Assembly (NCBI GenBank): GCA_004794655.1
Contig: SMMW01000521.1
Coordinates: 2,014,001 to 2,078,000 of the forward strand
Length of the DNA: 64,000 nucleotides
Origin: Marisa cornuarietis
Taxonomy: Eukaryota > Mollusca > Gastropoda > Architaenioglossa > Ampullariidae
Direction: 5' to 3'
Both the position numbers and the translations under genes were made by a program. Shown here piece after piece: positions 27,572-39,610 of this stretch. Every line of letters starts with the position of its first letter. Positions within the stretch are counted from its first letter, which is position 1. A model generated the notes under the pieces. It was not told the origin of the DNA. It did no database searches and saw only the letters and a program-made list of their open reading frames with translations.

Positions 27572-28250
27572 CATAAATAAAGATTTTTATAGCGCATATT
27601 CACACTCATAGAGAGCATGCTCTTAGCGCTTAAAAACAAGGAAGAGACATGGACTAAATGAATGGAACACGAGGGGCGTAAGAATAAACGACAATACTGA
27701 CGACAAACAGAAAACAAAGATGGAAAACACAAAAAGACACCAAGTAACAGAACAGAGAAAATAGTGATTCTGCAGAGAAAGATGGTAGAAAAGTTGTAAG
27801 AGCGGGAGGTGGGAGAGTAAGAAGGACGAGCATTGTGTGGACTGTGTTAGGAGTAATGCTCAAGGAAGAGGTGCGTTTTCAGTGTAGATATGGCGGATAT
27901 GGAAAGGGAGAGAGTTCCATTGTTTTGCTGCACAGTAACCAAAAATCCTGTGACCATATGTTATTGCCCTGGTGACAGGAACAGTTAGGATACGGTCATC
28001 CGACGAAGAGCGTAGATGTCTGGCTGAAACGTAAGGGATGAGAAGTTCAGAGAAATAGTCAGGACAGGAGCCAGCAAAGAAATTAAAACACAGCACAGAC
28101 AGTTTGTACTGAATGCGAGAACAGATGGGTAGCCAGTGTAGAAAACGAAGGAGAGGAGTGACATGGTCCCTTTTCGTGGCTCTAAGCACCAGACGTGCAG
28201 CGGAGTTCTGTACTCTCTGGAGTCTCTGATATAAGCTGATACACAGCTAC
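27530..28250 (-). mobile_element. LINE 3' fragment, L2/CR1-like, with (TTA)n tail
   Basis: The minus strand reads RVQNSAARLVLRATKRDHVT, then LHWLPICSRIQYKLSVLC, then SARHLRSSSDDRILTVPVTR and KQWNSLPFHIR. This is the standard C-terminal block of L2/CR1-type reverse transcriptases. The end GCGCTATAAAAATCTTTATT then (TTA)n is a typical 3' tail. It is nearly free of stops over 110 codons, so it is fairly young. It lies downstream of gene F. Confidence 0.75.
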
Positions 28251-28961
28251 TGTTACTTTTTCAATCCTTCTTTCTGCATTTTTTCATCGTACGACTTACA
28301 TGTGCATCGTAGCCTTAATTTCTTCTTCATACTTATGCATATAGTGCGCGTGCATAGTTATACAGATATGTGATCATTCTAAAAAAAAAGTCATGTTGAT
28401 GAAAACGTCCGTATCACTTCTTGATGTACAAACTTCTCGATTTTTGTCGATCACTTCAAAGAAACTCAGGCCCATGTAGTTCTTAAAGAGCTTTCTTGAC
28501 CGCATACATATTGTTGAATTTTGAATTATGTTTGGATTTATTTTAAAGGGAAAAAGGTAAACTGTCCAATAACGCAGCGGTTAAACCAGAAATGAAAATA
28601 TGTCTATGCACAGCACATATTTCGTGGGGTGGGTAAGGGAAAATTTTTTTTCAGCCAAAGCCCCAATCAGGCTTAATCCCCCTTGCTCCACATTTCAACG
28701 CACTGTATAACAACGAAGGTGGTATCTTCCCCACTATGTCCATGGCTGTCATTTAAAATAACTTTGGACAGCTGTATCCATCTTAGAGTTTACCTTCTAA
28801 AAACAGCTGAGCAGTTGCACATCTTTTGCATCGTCGTAACAGCATGCAGTATCTTAAGTGATGCTCTCGCACGTAAAATACTTCATGTCAAAGGACACAT
28901 GTTTTCTTTCAAACCAGACGCGTTTATGCATGGCTCCACTAGGACACAAGACGAAAGAAAT

Positions 28962-29776
28962 TTAGTCCGGCGCGAGTTTGTTGACAACGGCATAAACTGG
29001 AGGTTGCAGGCTGTCCGGACACGTGTCTTGCAACTGAATTTCCTTCGAATCTTCACCTCCTTTGGGCTTGTGGCTTACCTTGCTGACTGTCGCGTACTCG
29101 GCGTCGCCAAAGGATACGACCTTCTTTGGTTTCTTTCCTTCCACGTATAACAGATCTTCTTCACTTTCATTCACTGGTTCTAGTAAACCTCTTGACTTCA
29201 TTATGCTTCTCCGGCAACTAGAAGGCTTGGCAATCAGGATAGTGGTGTACAGTGTGTGTTCGAGGTCATCTTCTTTTAACAACATTTTGTCGTATAACGA
29301 TCTCCAAATGAATGCTTTTCTGGGGGCTGATGGCATATTTGCTCGATCTACAACCACATCTGGAGACAACAAATCTTTTTGGTTTTCTTCATGTTGTGTG
29401 ACCTCGTCTCCATAATCTGAAATGTTACTTTCACTTGAATTTTTCTCGAATGAGGAAGCTCCAGGACTTGTAGCCGCAAACAGCGATGCATCACTGTCCG
29501 TGTCCTCTGCTTCTGCGCTGTTTATACACACTGAGTCTGTCTCCATGGATACAAAAGCCGTACTGACCTTCTCGACAGAATTCGCATCACTAGCAACCAT
29601 GCCGTTGGGGGATTCGATTTCCTCCCGAAGAACACATGCCTTGGACATCGACAGTCGGCGATTTGCTTTTAGTGTTCGAAGCGCTTCATGTTTATTAACG
29701 CCAGAGGTCTCGTCTCGTACTTTTTTCGCTTCATCGTTGACCTCATTCTCATAGGCGATGTTGCAGTAAATAAACT
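28962..29776 (-). CDS. Gene F exon 6: cytoplasmic tail
   Basis: The exon is 815 nt, acceptor TTTTCTTTTAG, and open to the stop. It is acidic with scattered tyrosines, all set in short motifs as listed for the gene. An AATAAA at 28,537-28,542 is a possible end signal. Confidence 0.85.
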
Positions 29777-32700
29777 CTAAAAGAAAAGACACATTCAAAA
29801 AACATGCCAATCATGACTTACTGAAACATTTGCATGCCTAATAAGAAAAATAATTGAACTCAACATTTGTAATTAAAAATTAAACTGTTGCTTCCTGTTT
29901 ATAGTTTGTCTCATATTATTCACCATATCATTGCCAATATCATTTAACTTTTTGGCCATTCGTGTAAGCATGACGTTAATTTACAAGGTTATCGTCGAAA
30001 TGTGTTTTAGATTTTGGTATACACATGTACAGGCCAAACATGATAATAACAACTGCAAGACTTACCTTTGCTAGACACATCTTTAGAAAATGTCATTGAA
30101 TCTGAAAAAAATGTGTAACGAATATTGAAACAACCAACCAACCAACCAATAAAGTAAAATACGAAGGAATGCAAAGCCAAGTTAATAACGTTTACATAAG
30201 TGTGAAGACTATGATAATTCAGTAATTATAAAAAATAACAAACGGCTTTTTCTTGTGATTGATACTACATTTTTGATAATTTTTAGAGAGCAGCTTTCTG
30301 TGTGGGTTCCATACAATAAATATATTGAATTAGAGGATGAGGAGAAGGATTATAATGAAGCTGCAAGCAAGTAAATTCATACTCATAGCATTTTACCACA
30401 TAAGCTCGTATAACCATCAGCAACCAGCATATACATATATGCACTCTTACATAAGATTTAAAAAAGTGATACATTAGCACTGGACTTTGCTAGGGATGGA
30501 CAGCAGCATGATCCCTCGCCGGCTGTTGCACTCGGAGAGGTCTCCTTTCTTTGATAATACTAGAAAGATTGAAGAAAGCACTAGACAAGAGACTGAGACC
30601 AGAACAAGGAGGGTTCCACCAGGATAAGTCACGCACTGACCATATTGCAACCCTCTATTTCATCATAGAACAGTCTACCGAATGACAATCCTCCCTTAAT
30701 ATAACTTTTGTGGATTTTGAGAAGGCATTCGACCGTGAAGACAGGGATGTCATCTGGAGGCTGATGAACCACTATGGTATTCAGCCTAAAATCATAAACA
30801 TCATTTAGGAATGGTGTAAAGACTCGTCCTACCAAGCTATCTAAAACGGCAAACTCACTAAACCTTTTTTTAATGAAGACTAACTTAAGACAGTGTTGCA
30901 TATTGTCGCCGACAATCTTCCTGATGATCATACACTGGATTATGCATAAGACAACCAAAGACAACAACACATATTCAGTGAACCTTCACCAAAAAGCAAG
31001 AGGACCTGGACTTTGCAGATGACATTAGACTCCTATCTCATTGGCAGCAGCACGCACAAACCAAACTGAGTAAGCGATCAGACGAAACATACAAGACCGG
31101 CTTTAATATCAACAGAAAGAAGACCAAAGTGATTAAAATAAACAACAAGCAGGAATTTCCAATCCATCTTCAAGGAGAGAACATCATAGAACCAGACCGC
31201 TTCACATATCTGCGGAGCATCGTTAGCAAGGATGGTGGAGCTGACGACGACACCAGAAGCCTCATAGACAAGGCCAGACATGCTTTTAACACCCTACGCC
31301 CCATCTGGAACTCCTGAGCATTATCCCTCCACAGTAAGACCCGCATCTTCAACACCAAAGTTAAGGCAGTCATAATGTATGGTTCTGAAACCTGGAGAGT
31401 GACTAACACCATCAACAACAAGCTCCAGACCTTTACCAACCGATCCCTTCGCCATATTTGGGAATAAGATGGCCTGAAAAGATCTCCAATAGCAGCCTTT
31501 GGAAAGAACTAACCAGATTGCCACTAGTCAAGACATCAAAAAACCCAAGTGGGGCTGGATAGGACACATTCTGCGCAAACCAGCTGAAACCATTGCCAGG
31601 CAGGCACTTGACTGGAACCCTTAGGGGAAGAGGAGAGTATGGAGACCAAAACAGACTTGGAGAAGATCAGTAGCAAGCGAGGCAAAGGATGGCTGCCCAA
31701 AACCGGGTCCGCCGGCGAGGCGTTGCTGCGCCCTATGCTCCTCGAGAAGTAATAAGGAATGATGATACATTAGCACTGAGATTCATTTCCAGAAGCTAGA
31801 AAATAGTTACAAGGATACCTCAGCTACAACAGAAGCAAACAATACATACGATGACGTACAGAAGATAGAAGCACATAAACACGCACACACGCAAACACAC
31901 ACATATACACACACACACGCAAACGCAAACACAAACGCATAAAGATCGAAAGAGAAGCAGAAAAGAAGACTAATAAGGGGTCTCCTTACCTCTGTGATTT
32001 TTACAAATTACGATGTACAGAGAGCCAAGAATGAGAACTCCCAACACTGCTGCAATAATGCCGACGATGATCGAAACAGGCGTCTGCTTGTCATGTGATG
32101 TCGGGATGGGACTCACTGTACTTGATGTTCCCGATGTTCTATCTAAACAAGATAAGCTTACTGTTTAGTACTGTAGGCAACAAACTAAATAACAAGCACA
32201 AACCTTTAGTTGAATACTTTTAGTTTACCTATAAAGGTGATCCTTCTATCATCTCCACTGCGACACTGCGAGAACGTTCAAATCTTTCTTCTAATAAGTA
32301 TGAGTTGTCCTTTATAATCATATATTTAATGCTTCACGATACACTGTCTCCTATGCACAGTCATGCTATTGGTATAATGCAAAAATTATATTTAAAAGTC
32401 AGATTTAAACATTGCTCTCCACAATGAAAAACAAGTTTCACAGACTGTCCTTGAGGAAGATAAACGGAATTATGAGATCACACTACGGCTGAAACATGTT
32501 TGACTTCTACTTTCCGCTGCTGATACATTTTATGAAATAGTACATATCCATGAAAACTCAGAAGCTTTGATATGTTTAAAAATTGTATTATTAACAACAA
32601 TGTCATCAACCTGCTTACGGTTTTCTTTGACTGCATACTTACGTGGATCTTGATTAACAATGTTGTTTTTCGCAGTCTTGTCATCACCTGCGGGACCTTT

Positions 32701-35700
32701 GTTTGTCTGGACAGGGAACTGTGAAGCAGTTGTACTGACTTCCGTAACCGAGCGAAGTATATTACTAAGCGATCCGTAGATGTCTGCTTCAGTGGCTTTG
32801 TGACCATCAATGGTAGTGCTCTGTGACTCGTGAGTCGAGAACCCAGGACGTGTTGAGCTCGGCAACTTTGTAACATCCGTGACATCTTGTCTACTTGAAG
32901 AATGCAAGTCTACTTGAGCAGAAGAAATTATTGGGGTCTCTTGATCAGAAAACTCTGTTTGAAATTGGTTTTTCGGGTCTTTTGTGCTCTGAGTGACCTC
33001 AGGTGAAGATGACCCACTGTCCCTCTTATCTGTAGACACTGAAATGTGTCTGTCATATGTAGACGATAAAATGGTGTTTGAATGAATATGCGGGTGGCCT
33101 GTTGCCACGCTTCCCTGATGTGACTGGCTGGAAATACCATCTGTCTTCAAGTTCCTGTCAGTCCTTAGTTTTGGTGAAGCGATTACAGTGGTTTTGTCAT
33201 TAGTAGGGACGTTCTGGGTAGGCAAAGTCGACAAATCTGTTAAAGACCGAAAGTGTGTGCTTTCTGTTTCATGTAATGGAGAAGTACTCATTGTTGGTTT
33301 AACAGAAGCTATGACCACAGACTTACCCCTAGAGGTCAATTCTGTTTCCTTAGGGATAAATGCGTTGCTGGTAGGCAAATAAGCTTCATTTGTTGGAGCA
33401 GATGATCCGAGAACATCCTGCACATTATTAGTAGTATTAGCTGTCTCTAAGTTGGTGAAATGTCCATCATTTGTGATCTTGCTTGTAAAAGGAGAAGAGG
33501 GCTCAATCCTTAACGAACTCTTACTGGTCAAAGTCTCAGGATGAATTGTAAATTGCGGGTGTTTAGAACCTTCTGTACTCGACAGCATGAAAGTAGATGA
33601 GTCTCCCGAAGACAAACCTTTCGTATTATCGTGAAAAGACACGCTTCTTTGGGGATGGTGAACGGATGGTTCTGTATTCTTAAAAGGACTGGGCGCAGAA
33701 GAACCAATAGACATTGAACCTAAAGATGAAGAAACGTGTGGCTTATTCTGATACGAGACTGTGGTGGATGCCATGCTTGATTCACCTTCCGTACTCAAGG
33801 AATATGTTGGCGCCACAGGAAGGGAAGACATAGTAGATCCTGATGTCTGCGGAAATCCAGATTCGAAAACCAGATACCTGGTGTTTGTTTGTGATGAGAT
33901 CTCCGAATAGTGAGCTATGTGACTGTTTTCATCGGTACGAGCCTCAGGTTGTGTAGAAGCTGTCGCAGGTGAAACAGTTGTTCTTGCAGGAATATGCTTT
34001 GTTCCGCTCGACAATGTCCCTTCTCTGAAGATGTCCAGAGAAGTAGTACCGCTTTGTGCGCTTAATTTAGTAATGTTGCTTAATGGGATTAAGTTAGCGT
34101 CAGTACCAGATACACTAGAATCTTCACTAGAAACCTGCTGTGTTTTCTCAGTAGTTGAAAGATTATTCAGAAGTGTAAGGTGCACTGTTGTGTCTAAATT
34201 AGAAGTGTAAGAAACCGTTGATTTTGTTTTGAGGATTGTCGAATCTTCCAGAGTGTTTCCACTTTGTGTCAGGGTCTGTGGATGAAAACCGGTGGTGTCT
34301 GTAATCAGGTTACCTTTAAGAGTGGAGACACCATAACTTGTCTTCTTTGTAGAAGTGGAAATTTTGTTTGGAACTTTAGGAGAATTGCTCGTAGGTGCAA
34401 ATGTTGTAGCGACAGTCTCTTCGGTAACATTATTTAACGTTGTGGATACCGCTGGTGTATTTCCACGAATCACGTCTTGGGCTGAAGTCATAGCCACCAC
34501 TGATTGTTTGGATGTAGGGTTTTCAGTGCTTCTTCGAAGACCTGTAAATGATTTTGACTGGTTATTAAAATTCTGACTTCCTGAATGGTTTTAGTTGTAA
34601 CTATTGTAGTTAATTGTAAGCGGGAAATATTTATGTAAATATGAAAATTTTGTTATTATTTGTGTATTAAAAACGCATTATAAACATATCTGTTCGAAGA
34701 CATCAAGCAGATGTGAGATTTTACCTTTATAAACGTGTATTTCTACTTTTTATATTTTGATAGTTTCCACTTTCGTCTCCAATGTCGCCTTAATGCTGAG
34801 GACGTCAGACAAAAAAAGGAAAGAGAAGATCGAAAAGAGATAATATTTAAGTGACCTTTAGCCCTGCAGGCCATACAACAAGGATGTTTTAGGATGAATT
34901 TCCCATCCGTCTGACATTTAGGTAGAGGAACCTAAAAGGAAGTTCCGTTGGCTTGTGGCTTCAGAAACCGCTGTAATAGTGGAAGGGAAGGGATAAGTGG
35001 AGGACCAATAGCCTCAGTGGTCCTTGACATCAACCTTAACCCTACCCCAATAGTGTCAAGCAATCTCAAGTCGCCGGACTAATCTCACTTCCGATAGCCG
35101 AGAAAAACACAAACGAACAAAGAAACAAATTTTAAAAAACTTCTGGTTTGCTCCCCAACTGAGTTGTTACCATGGGTATTGACGTAAGATATGATGCTGA
35201 AGGACTTTAAGAGGCACCGGGTGGCGCCCTTTATCCGGTAGGGCGAGGTCTTTTTTTTAATTTTCAGAAATATCAGATGTCTCAAGGACAGAGCGTGCCC
35301 CCCATTCAGTTATTAGTCTGTACCATGTCCCTACCATTTAAGTTGTTTGATTGTATTATATCCGTACCATCTATGTTCAATATATGCTTTAGTTTAACTA
35401 AATATTCTAGCTCAACGAATATTTTTCAAGAAAATAAGACAAATCATTATAGGTTCTGTATATTAACTAGCCAAGATGAGGGTCCAAGCTTTATATATCT
35501 GTTTTCTCCCGATATCACTCTAATCTCAATGCGACTGCTCGCATCTTTCTCTCCTCTCTTCTTCCGCTGGATCTTTTTGGCATTGTCACTATCACCACCA
35601 CCATCCCCCACGACAAATAACTTATACTCCTACTGAGTGAGTCTTCATTTAGAAATGATGAGCATGTAAACTATACATTAGCAAAATTCCACTTGACGTC

Positions 35701-37764
35701 GCTAAAGAAAGAGGTTTTACTCACATACATCCTATAGTTTTTATAAGTAATTATCACGTATTGTGTTTGTGCAAATCAGCGAAAAGGAACATAAAACTAA
35801 AAATTTCGTTTACAAATTAATTTGTTGAACTATTCGTATAGAATAGATACCACAATATCACAATAAAATTTCCTACAAAAAATTAACGAATTATTAAAAA
35901 AGGTTGTTCGCTACCACCAAGAATCGGTTATAGTTATCGAAAGTAGCGAAACATCTTGAATTTTCCCCCAAGTACCAACCTTGATCTTAATACGTGACTT
36001 CTTCAAGGTAAAGGTAAATTTTTCAAAGAAATTTCATAGTGGCTTCGTTTGAAAAAGAGGATTACTGGATGGGACAACAAGCTGTGCAGTATCTGCATTT
36101 GGTACTTGAAACTGTAATCAGTTTAAACCTGGGTGGGGTATTTTTCAGAAATCCTTATTTAACAAGCAAAAGATGATATTTTTAAATTAACTAGAATAAA
36201 CCTTGCAGGGTTAAGTATGGTTGATGATTTTCTTTCCTTACTGCTTTCCAATTTTCTCTAGCGTTGGGTTGCAGTTTCTGTACCGAATGAGCTTAAGCAG
36301 CATATAGTTTTAATTGAAAACTCAACTCTCCATACCTTTTTAAGTTAAAGTCTTTGTTATACTAACCCAAAAGAAAAAGAAAAATGTTGTGATTTTTATG
36401 TGCATAGAAAGCAATAGATTTCTCCTGATATGTGATTTTAACTAAATTTTATATTTTATGTTTTTTTGTAGACAAACTGCTCGATGACCCTCTTAAAAGA
36501 ATTAGATGGACCTTAGGTAAGTGTTGACCAACAAGATGTCAAACAATTAAAATAATCAAACAGTAAAGTTTATTGTCATAGGTATGTGTTAAACAGACAT
36601 CAAATAAAATAAAAGTTTTAAAAAAAGATCATCCAAGGAAGCACTTAAGCAAAGCAACAATAAACCAAAAGTGCTGTAAGTAAATAAGAGAAAAAAAGTC
36701 GCTGAACAGCACTCACAGGTGACGTCCTCGCTATCGCTGGACTCATGACACTCAATGTCGCTGCCGTCCACATCTCCAACGATCGTTAGCTCACTACTCC
36801 CGTTCGTCGTTCTCAAGGCGCTGACGGAGGTTTGTGTAGTCAGGCAGGTTGTAGAACCGTGCAGGCATGTGGCGAGAACAATTTGCATTCCCGCGCCATT
36901 TCTGATCCATTTGATATTGTTGTCTTTGTTCTGGGCTTGACAGGCGTAGACTTGAGTTCCGTTACCGCTAAATATCGTCACTGCATTTACACAACCTTGA
37001 AAAGAATGCAGTTTTAGTTTGAACCACGGTTTAAGACATCGGGTGTCTTATTGAAATAATTTTAATGATATAGTTTTCGGTGAGTTTTGTTTGATCTTTT
37101 CCATTGGAAAGCAGCAAACGAACTACCATCTTAAAATGAGTCAGTCAAAGAGTTTTGAAACTTAGCTCGTATTTACCAAACTAAATGTTCAAAATAATAC
37201 CTAAATTTATGCACAATTTTCTTAGCGGTCATAAAGTGACATAAACAAGATAAATTCACACTAAAATTCTTTCTGGAAGTCTTAAGATTTTTCTTCTTTT
37301 GTTGGCACATCAACACTGTGTTACTTTTAACCAACAGATATTCTACAAGAGGTGGGCATGCACGTGTGTGCCCCCCCCCACCATTGCCATCAAACGCGCA
37401 AAATGGCACGCAAACAGACTCGGGTATATGTACGCATGCAATAGAAAAAACATGACATAAATATAAGAAGAAAAGTAAAACATAAGGAAACCCATTTCAT
37501 TGAACTTTTTCCCTAAATCAGACAATTTTTACACATTAATAATAAATAATAGAAAAACAGCACATTCCGAACCATTTAGGTATATTTATAAGCAAAAGAT
37601 TGAACACATTGCTTCCATAGAAAAAGCGCACCTACTACAAGAATCATAACAGAAAATAACTGCTTAAAGAATAAAGACGTTCGCTGCTTACCAATTTTGC
37701 TGTTAGCAGATACATGAGCGTTTATCAAACACAGCACGACTAAAACTGAAATCCATATACCCAT
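28962..37764 (-). CDS. Gene F: Ig-mucin transmembrane receptor with long tyrosine-bearing tail (6 exons)
   Basis: Six exons, all phase 1, give a 1,084-residue type I membrane protein. It has a signal peptide (MGIWISVLVVLCLINAHVSA), one Ig-like domain (about residues 25-117), a 632-codon Thr/Ser-rich stalk (to about 750), a membrane span (VSIIVGIIAAVLGVLILGSL), a 36-nt juxtamembrane exon and a 271-residue cytoplasmic tail. The tail has IYCNIAYENEV, TLYTTI, LLYVEG, AEYATVSK and, at the very end, PPVYAVVNKLAPD. TLYTTI fits TxYxx(V/I); VYAVVNK is shared with C and H. KKVVSF fits the RVxF docking pattern for protein phosphatase 1. The frame is fully intact and all splice sites are GT-AG. A decayed LINE sits antisense in intron 4. 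A cell-surface receptor or adhesion role is likely; the ligand is unknown. Confidence 0.85.
30066..30101 (-). CDS. Gene F exon 5: juxtamembrane mini exon
   Basis: The exon is 36 nt, phase 1 at both ends, acceptor TTTTTTCAG, donor GTAAGT, encoding DSMTFSKDVSSK. Confidence 0.65.
30500..31770 (+). mobile_element. LINE fragment, decayed, in gene F intron 4
   Basis: Plus-strand frames read LRPEQGGFHQDKSRTDHIAT, NITFVDFEKAFDRED, RDVIWRLMNHYGIQPKII, SIVSKDGGADDDTRSLIDKA, RHAFNTLRPIWNS and GWIGHILRKPAETIARQA, in reverse transcriptase order. It ends RCCALCSSRSN-like, the usual C-terminus of this LINE type. Many stops make it dead. It belongs to a different family from the 2.2 kb element. Confidence 0.75.
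31990..32142 (-). CDS. Gene F exon 4: membrane span
   Basis: The exon is 153 nt, phase 1 at both ends. TSGTSSTVSPIPTSHDKQ is followed by about 23 hydrophobic residues ending YIVICKNHR. Confidence 0.85.
32643..34541 (-). CDS. Gene F exon 3: mucin-like stalk
   Basis: The exon is 1,899 nt, phase 1 at both ends. It is dominated by Ser and Thr (for example SSAPSPFKNTEPSVHHPQRS) without a strict tandem repeat, unlike gene H. Dense O-glycosylation is expected of such stalks. There are no cysteines of note. Confidence 0.85.
34850..35290. repeat. Possible unclassified repeat in gene F intron 2
   Basis: This stretch is less AT-rich than its surroundings, with no open frame, and with segments such as GGCACCGGGTGGCGCCCTTT. 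It may be an old SINE or DNA element. I found no second copy in the window. Confidence 0.2.
35291..36716. other. Remainder of gene F intron 2
   Basis: It is AT-rich, without splice-compatible Ig or mucin frames on the minus strand. I see nothing further in it. Confidence 0.5.
36717..36995 (-). CDS. Gene F exon 2: Ig-like domain
   Basis: The exon is 279 nt, phase 1 at both ends, donor GTGAGT. It contains GCVNAVTIF, QVYACQAQNKD, NIKWIRNG, LATC, TTCLTT, SELTIVGDVDGSDIEC and DVTC. Two cysteines lie outside the Ig core, one at each end. Confidence 0.85.
37692..37764 (-). CDS. Gene F exon 1: signal peptide
   Basis: The exon is 73 nt, phase 1, donor GTAAGC. It is a strong hydrophobic core with an Ala-x-Ala-like end (SAN). 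Confidence 0.8.
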
Positions 37765-39539
37765 GTTTGTTACATATTTCCTGCCAACCTCGCTGCTCCA
37801 AGCTCTACTATAATGTTAGTCTCAGCTCCAATGGAATTTTAAAAGCCTCCGTAATGACTTTACGTCACTGAAGAAGAGTGGTGTGCGTTTTATCTTGGGT
37901 ACCCACCCAATACCACCATGTTTTCCGTATGACACCCGAAAACCCGTTATCAGCTGCGCAGGAAAGGCGGTTAAAAATAGGATTTCCACCCTTTCTGTCA
38001 TAGCTTATAAACTAGCTTCCCGTCTTACTATTATGATGATTGTGATTATTTTAATAACGTAACTTTTTTTAGACATTATTATTATGATTGCTTTTAATTG
38101 GGGAAATGAAAGTGTGTAAGACGATGAGAAAAAAAGGAAAAAAAAGATCATGAGGACAGAGAGAGAGAGAAAGAGATGTATAAGCAACATGACGAGTCAT
38201 TCCCTCAGTTGCACACCTACCCCTCCCATATATTGTCATGTGCCCAAGGTCCGGTTACCACAATGGGTACTGTACTTGGGGGGGGGGAGGTGAGTGCGTG
38301 TGTGTTTGTGTACGCGTGCGATGGTCTAATGTGCATATGCCTGCGTGTGTATATGTCGGGATATACGTGCGCATGTGTGAACGCGTGTGTATGTGCGCAT
38401 GCTCGTCACCACATTTCGCTCTGCCTGCGCCAGAAAAATTAGCCCCAAAGGACCAGGCTATGCGATGGGTCAAGCGATACCCTGTGGGGGTAGTTCTCAA
38501 AGGAGGCTTATCAGAAGAGGTGCAAGGCTACCTGAGTAAGGGGTACCGAAGAAAAACAGGCAACAGTCACCAAAAATCTGTATCCTTGTCCGTATAAATA
38601 CTTACAGGTATGCAGGATACCGTGTTAAATGCAAATATCAATAGAGGGGCTGTCAATACACGATATTACGCAATTTTACCTAATAAAAACTACCACTAGA
38701 TGAAAAAGAAGAAGAAAAAGAACAATGCGAAGAAGACAGGTAGGATGAAGAGAAAGAGGAAGTAGTAAAGGATGAAAAAAGTCGTAGCAGGATGAGGAAG
38801 AAACAGAAGATAAGGAAAAGCAAGAAGACGGAAGATAAAGAAATAGAGTAGAAAAAAGAAATAGGGTGGAGTAGAAAGAAGAAGCTGGCATAAAAAACTA
38901 TTTGTTGTAAAAAGTAACATATCAGCAACAGATAATGGAAGGATGAAGTCTTTTATTCGGCGCACAAGAAGGGAAGTTGTAAAAGAAATTCCCCATCCCT
39001 TCATGTGATGTCCTTGCCTGCCCACATTAAGGAAATTACTTTTATAAAATTGAATGGAGGATTAGAAAAATATATTTATTAGGGAAATTTATCTCCCGTT
39101 CACTACTTTTCAGAAATAATGAGTATATTATCATCCCTTTATTGAAAAACTGGCTTTTGATGAGTTCATCGTTATTCAGATAAGGCTTAGAAAGCACAAA
39201 CAGCAAGTTAGAGAACACCGTGTGAAAATGTCCACTGAGAAATATCGAGGAACTTGACAAAATAAGTAAGATAAAGACACTTTGGAGGAGAGATATGGGA
39301 AGAAAGAGACAAGATAAAGAAATATGTTCTACAATATTTAAAAAATATGCAAGAAATAAACAGAAGAAAACAGTTTTGTGATCTGAATTACTGCAACTTT
39401 TGTGGCGAGAAACGAAAGAGCGACTGACTATTAAACTAAAGGATAATTACAAATAAATTTTTGCACAGCTATTTGGTGCAGTATATAAAAATCAACAGGT
39501 CCAAACCCTAAAATTAAATAAAAATAAAAGAATAAAAAA

Positions 39540-39610
<71 letters not shown>

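Noticed and set aside
38238..38597. 119-codon plus-strand frame
   Set aside because: Half of it is a GT-rich tract; the rest shows no family match or splice context.
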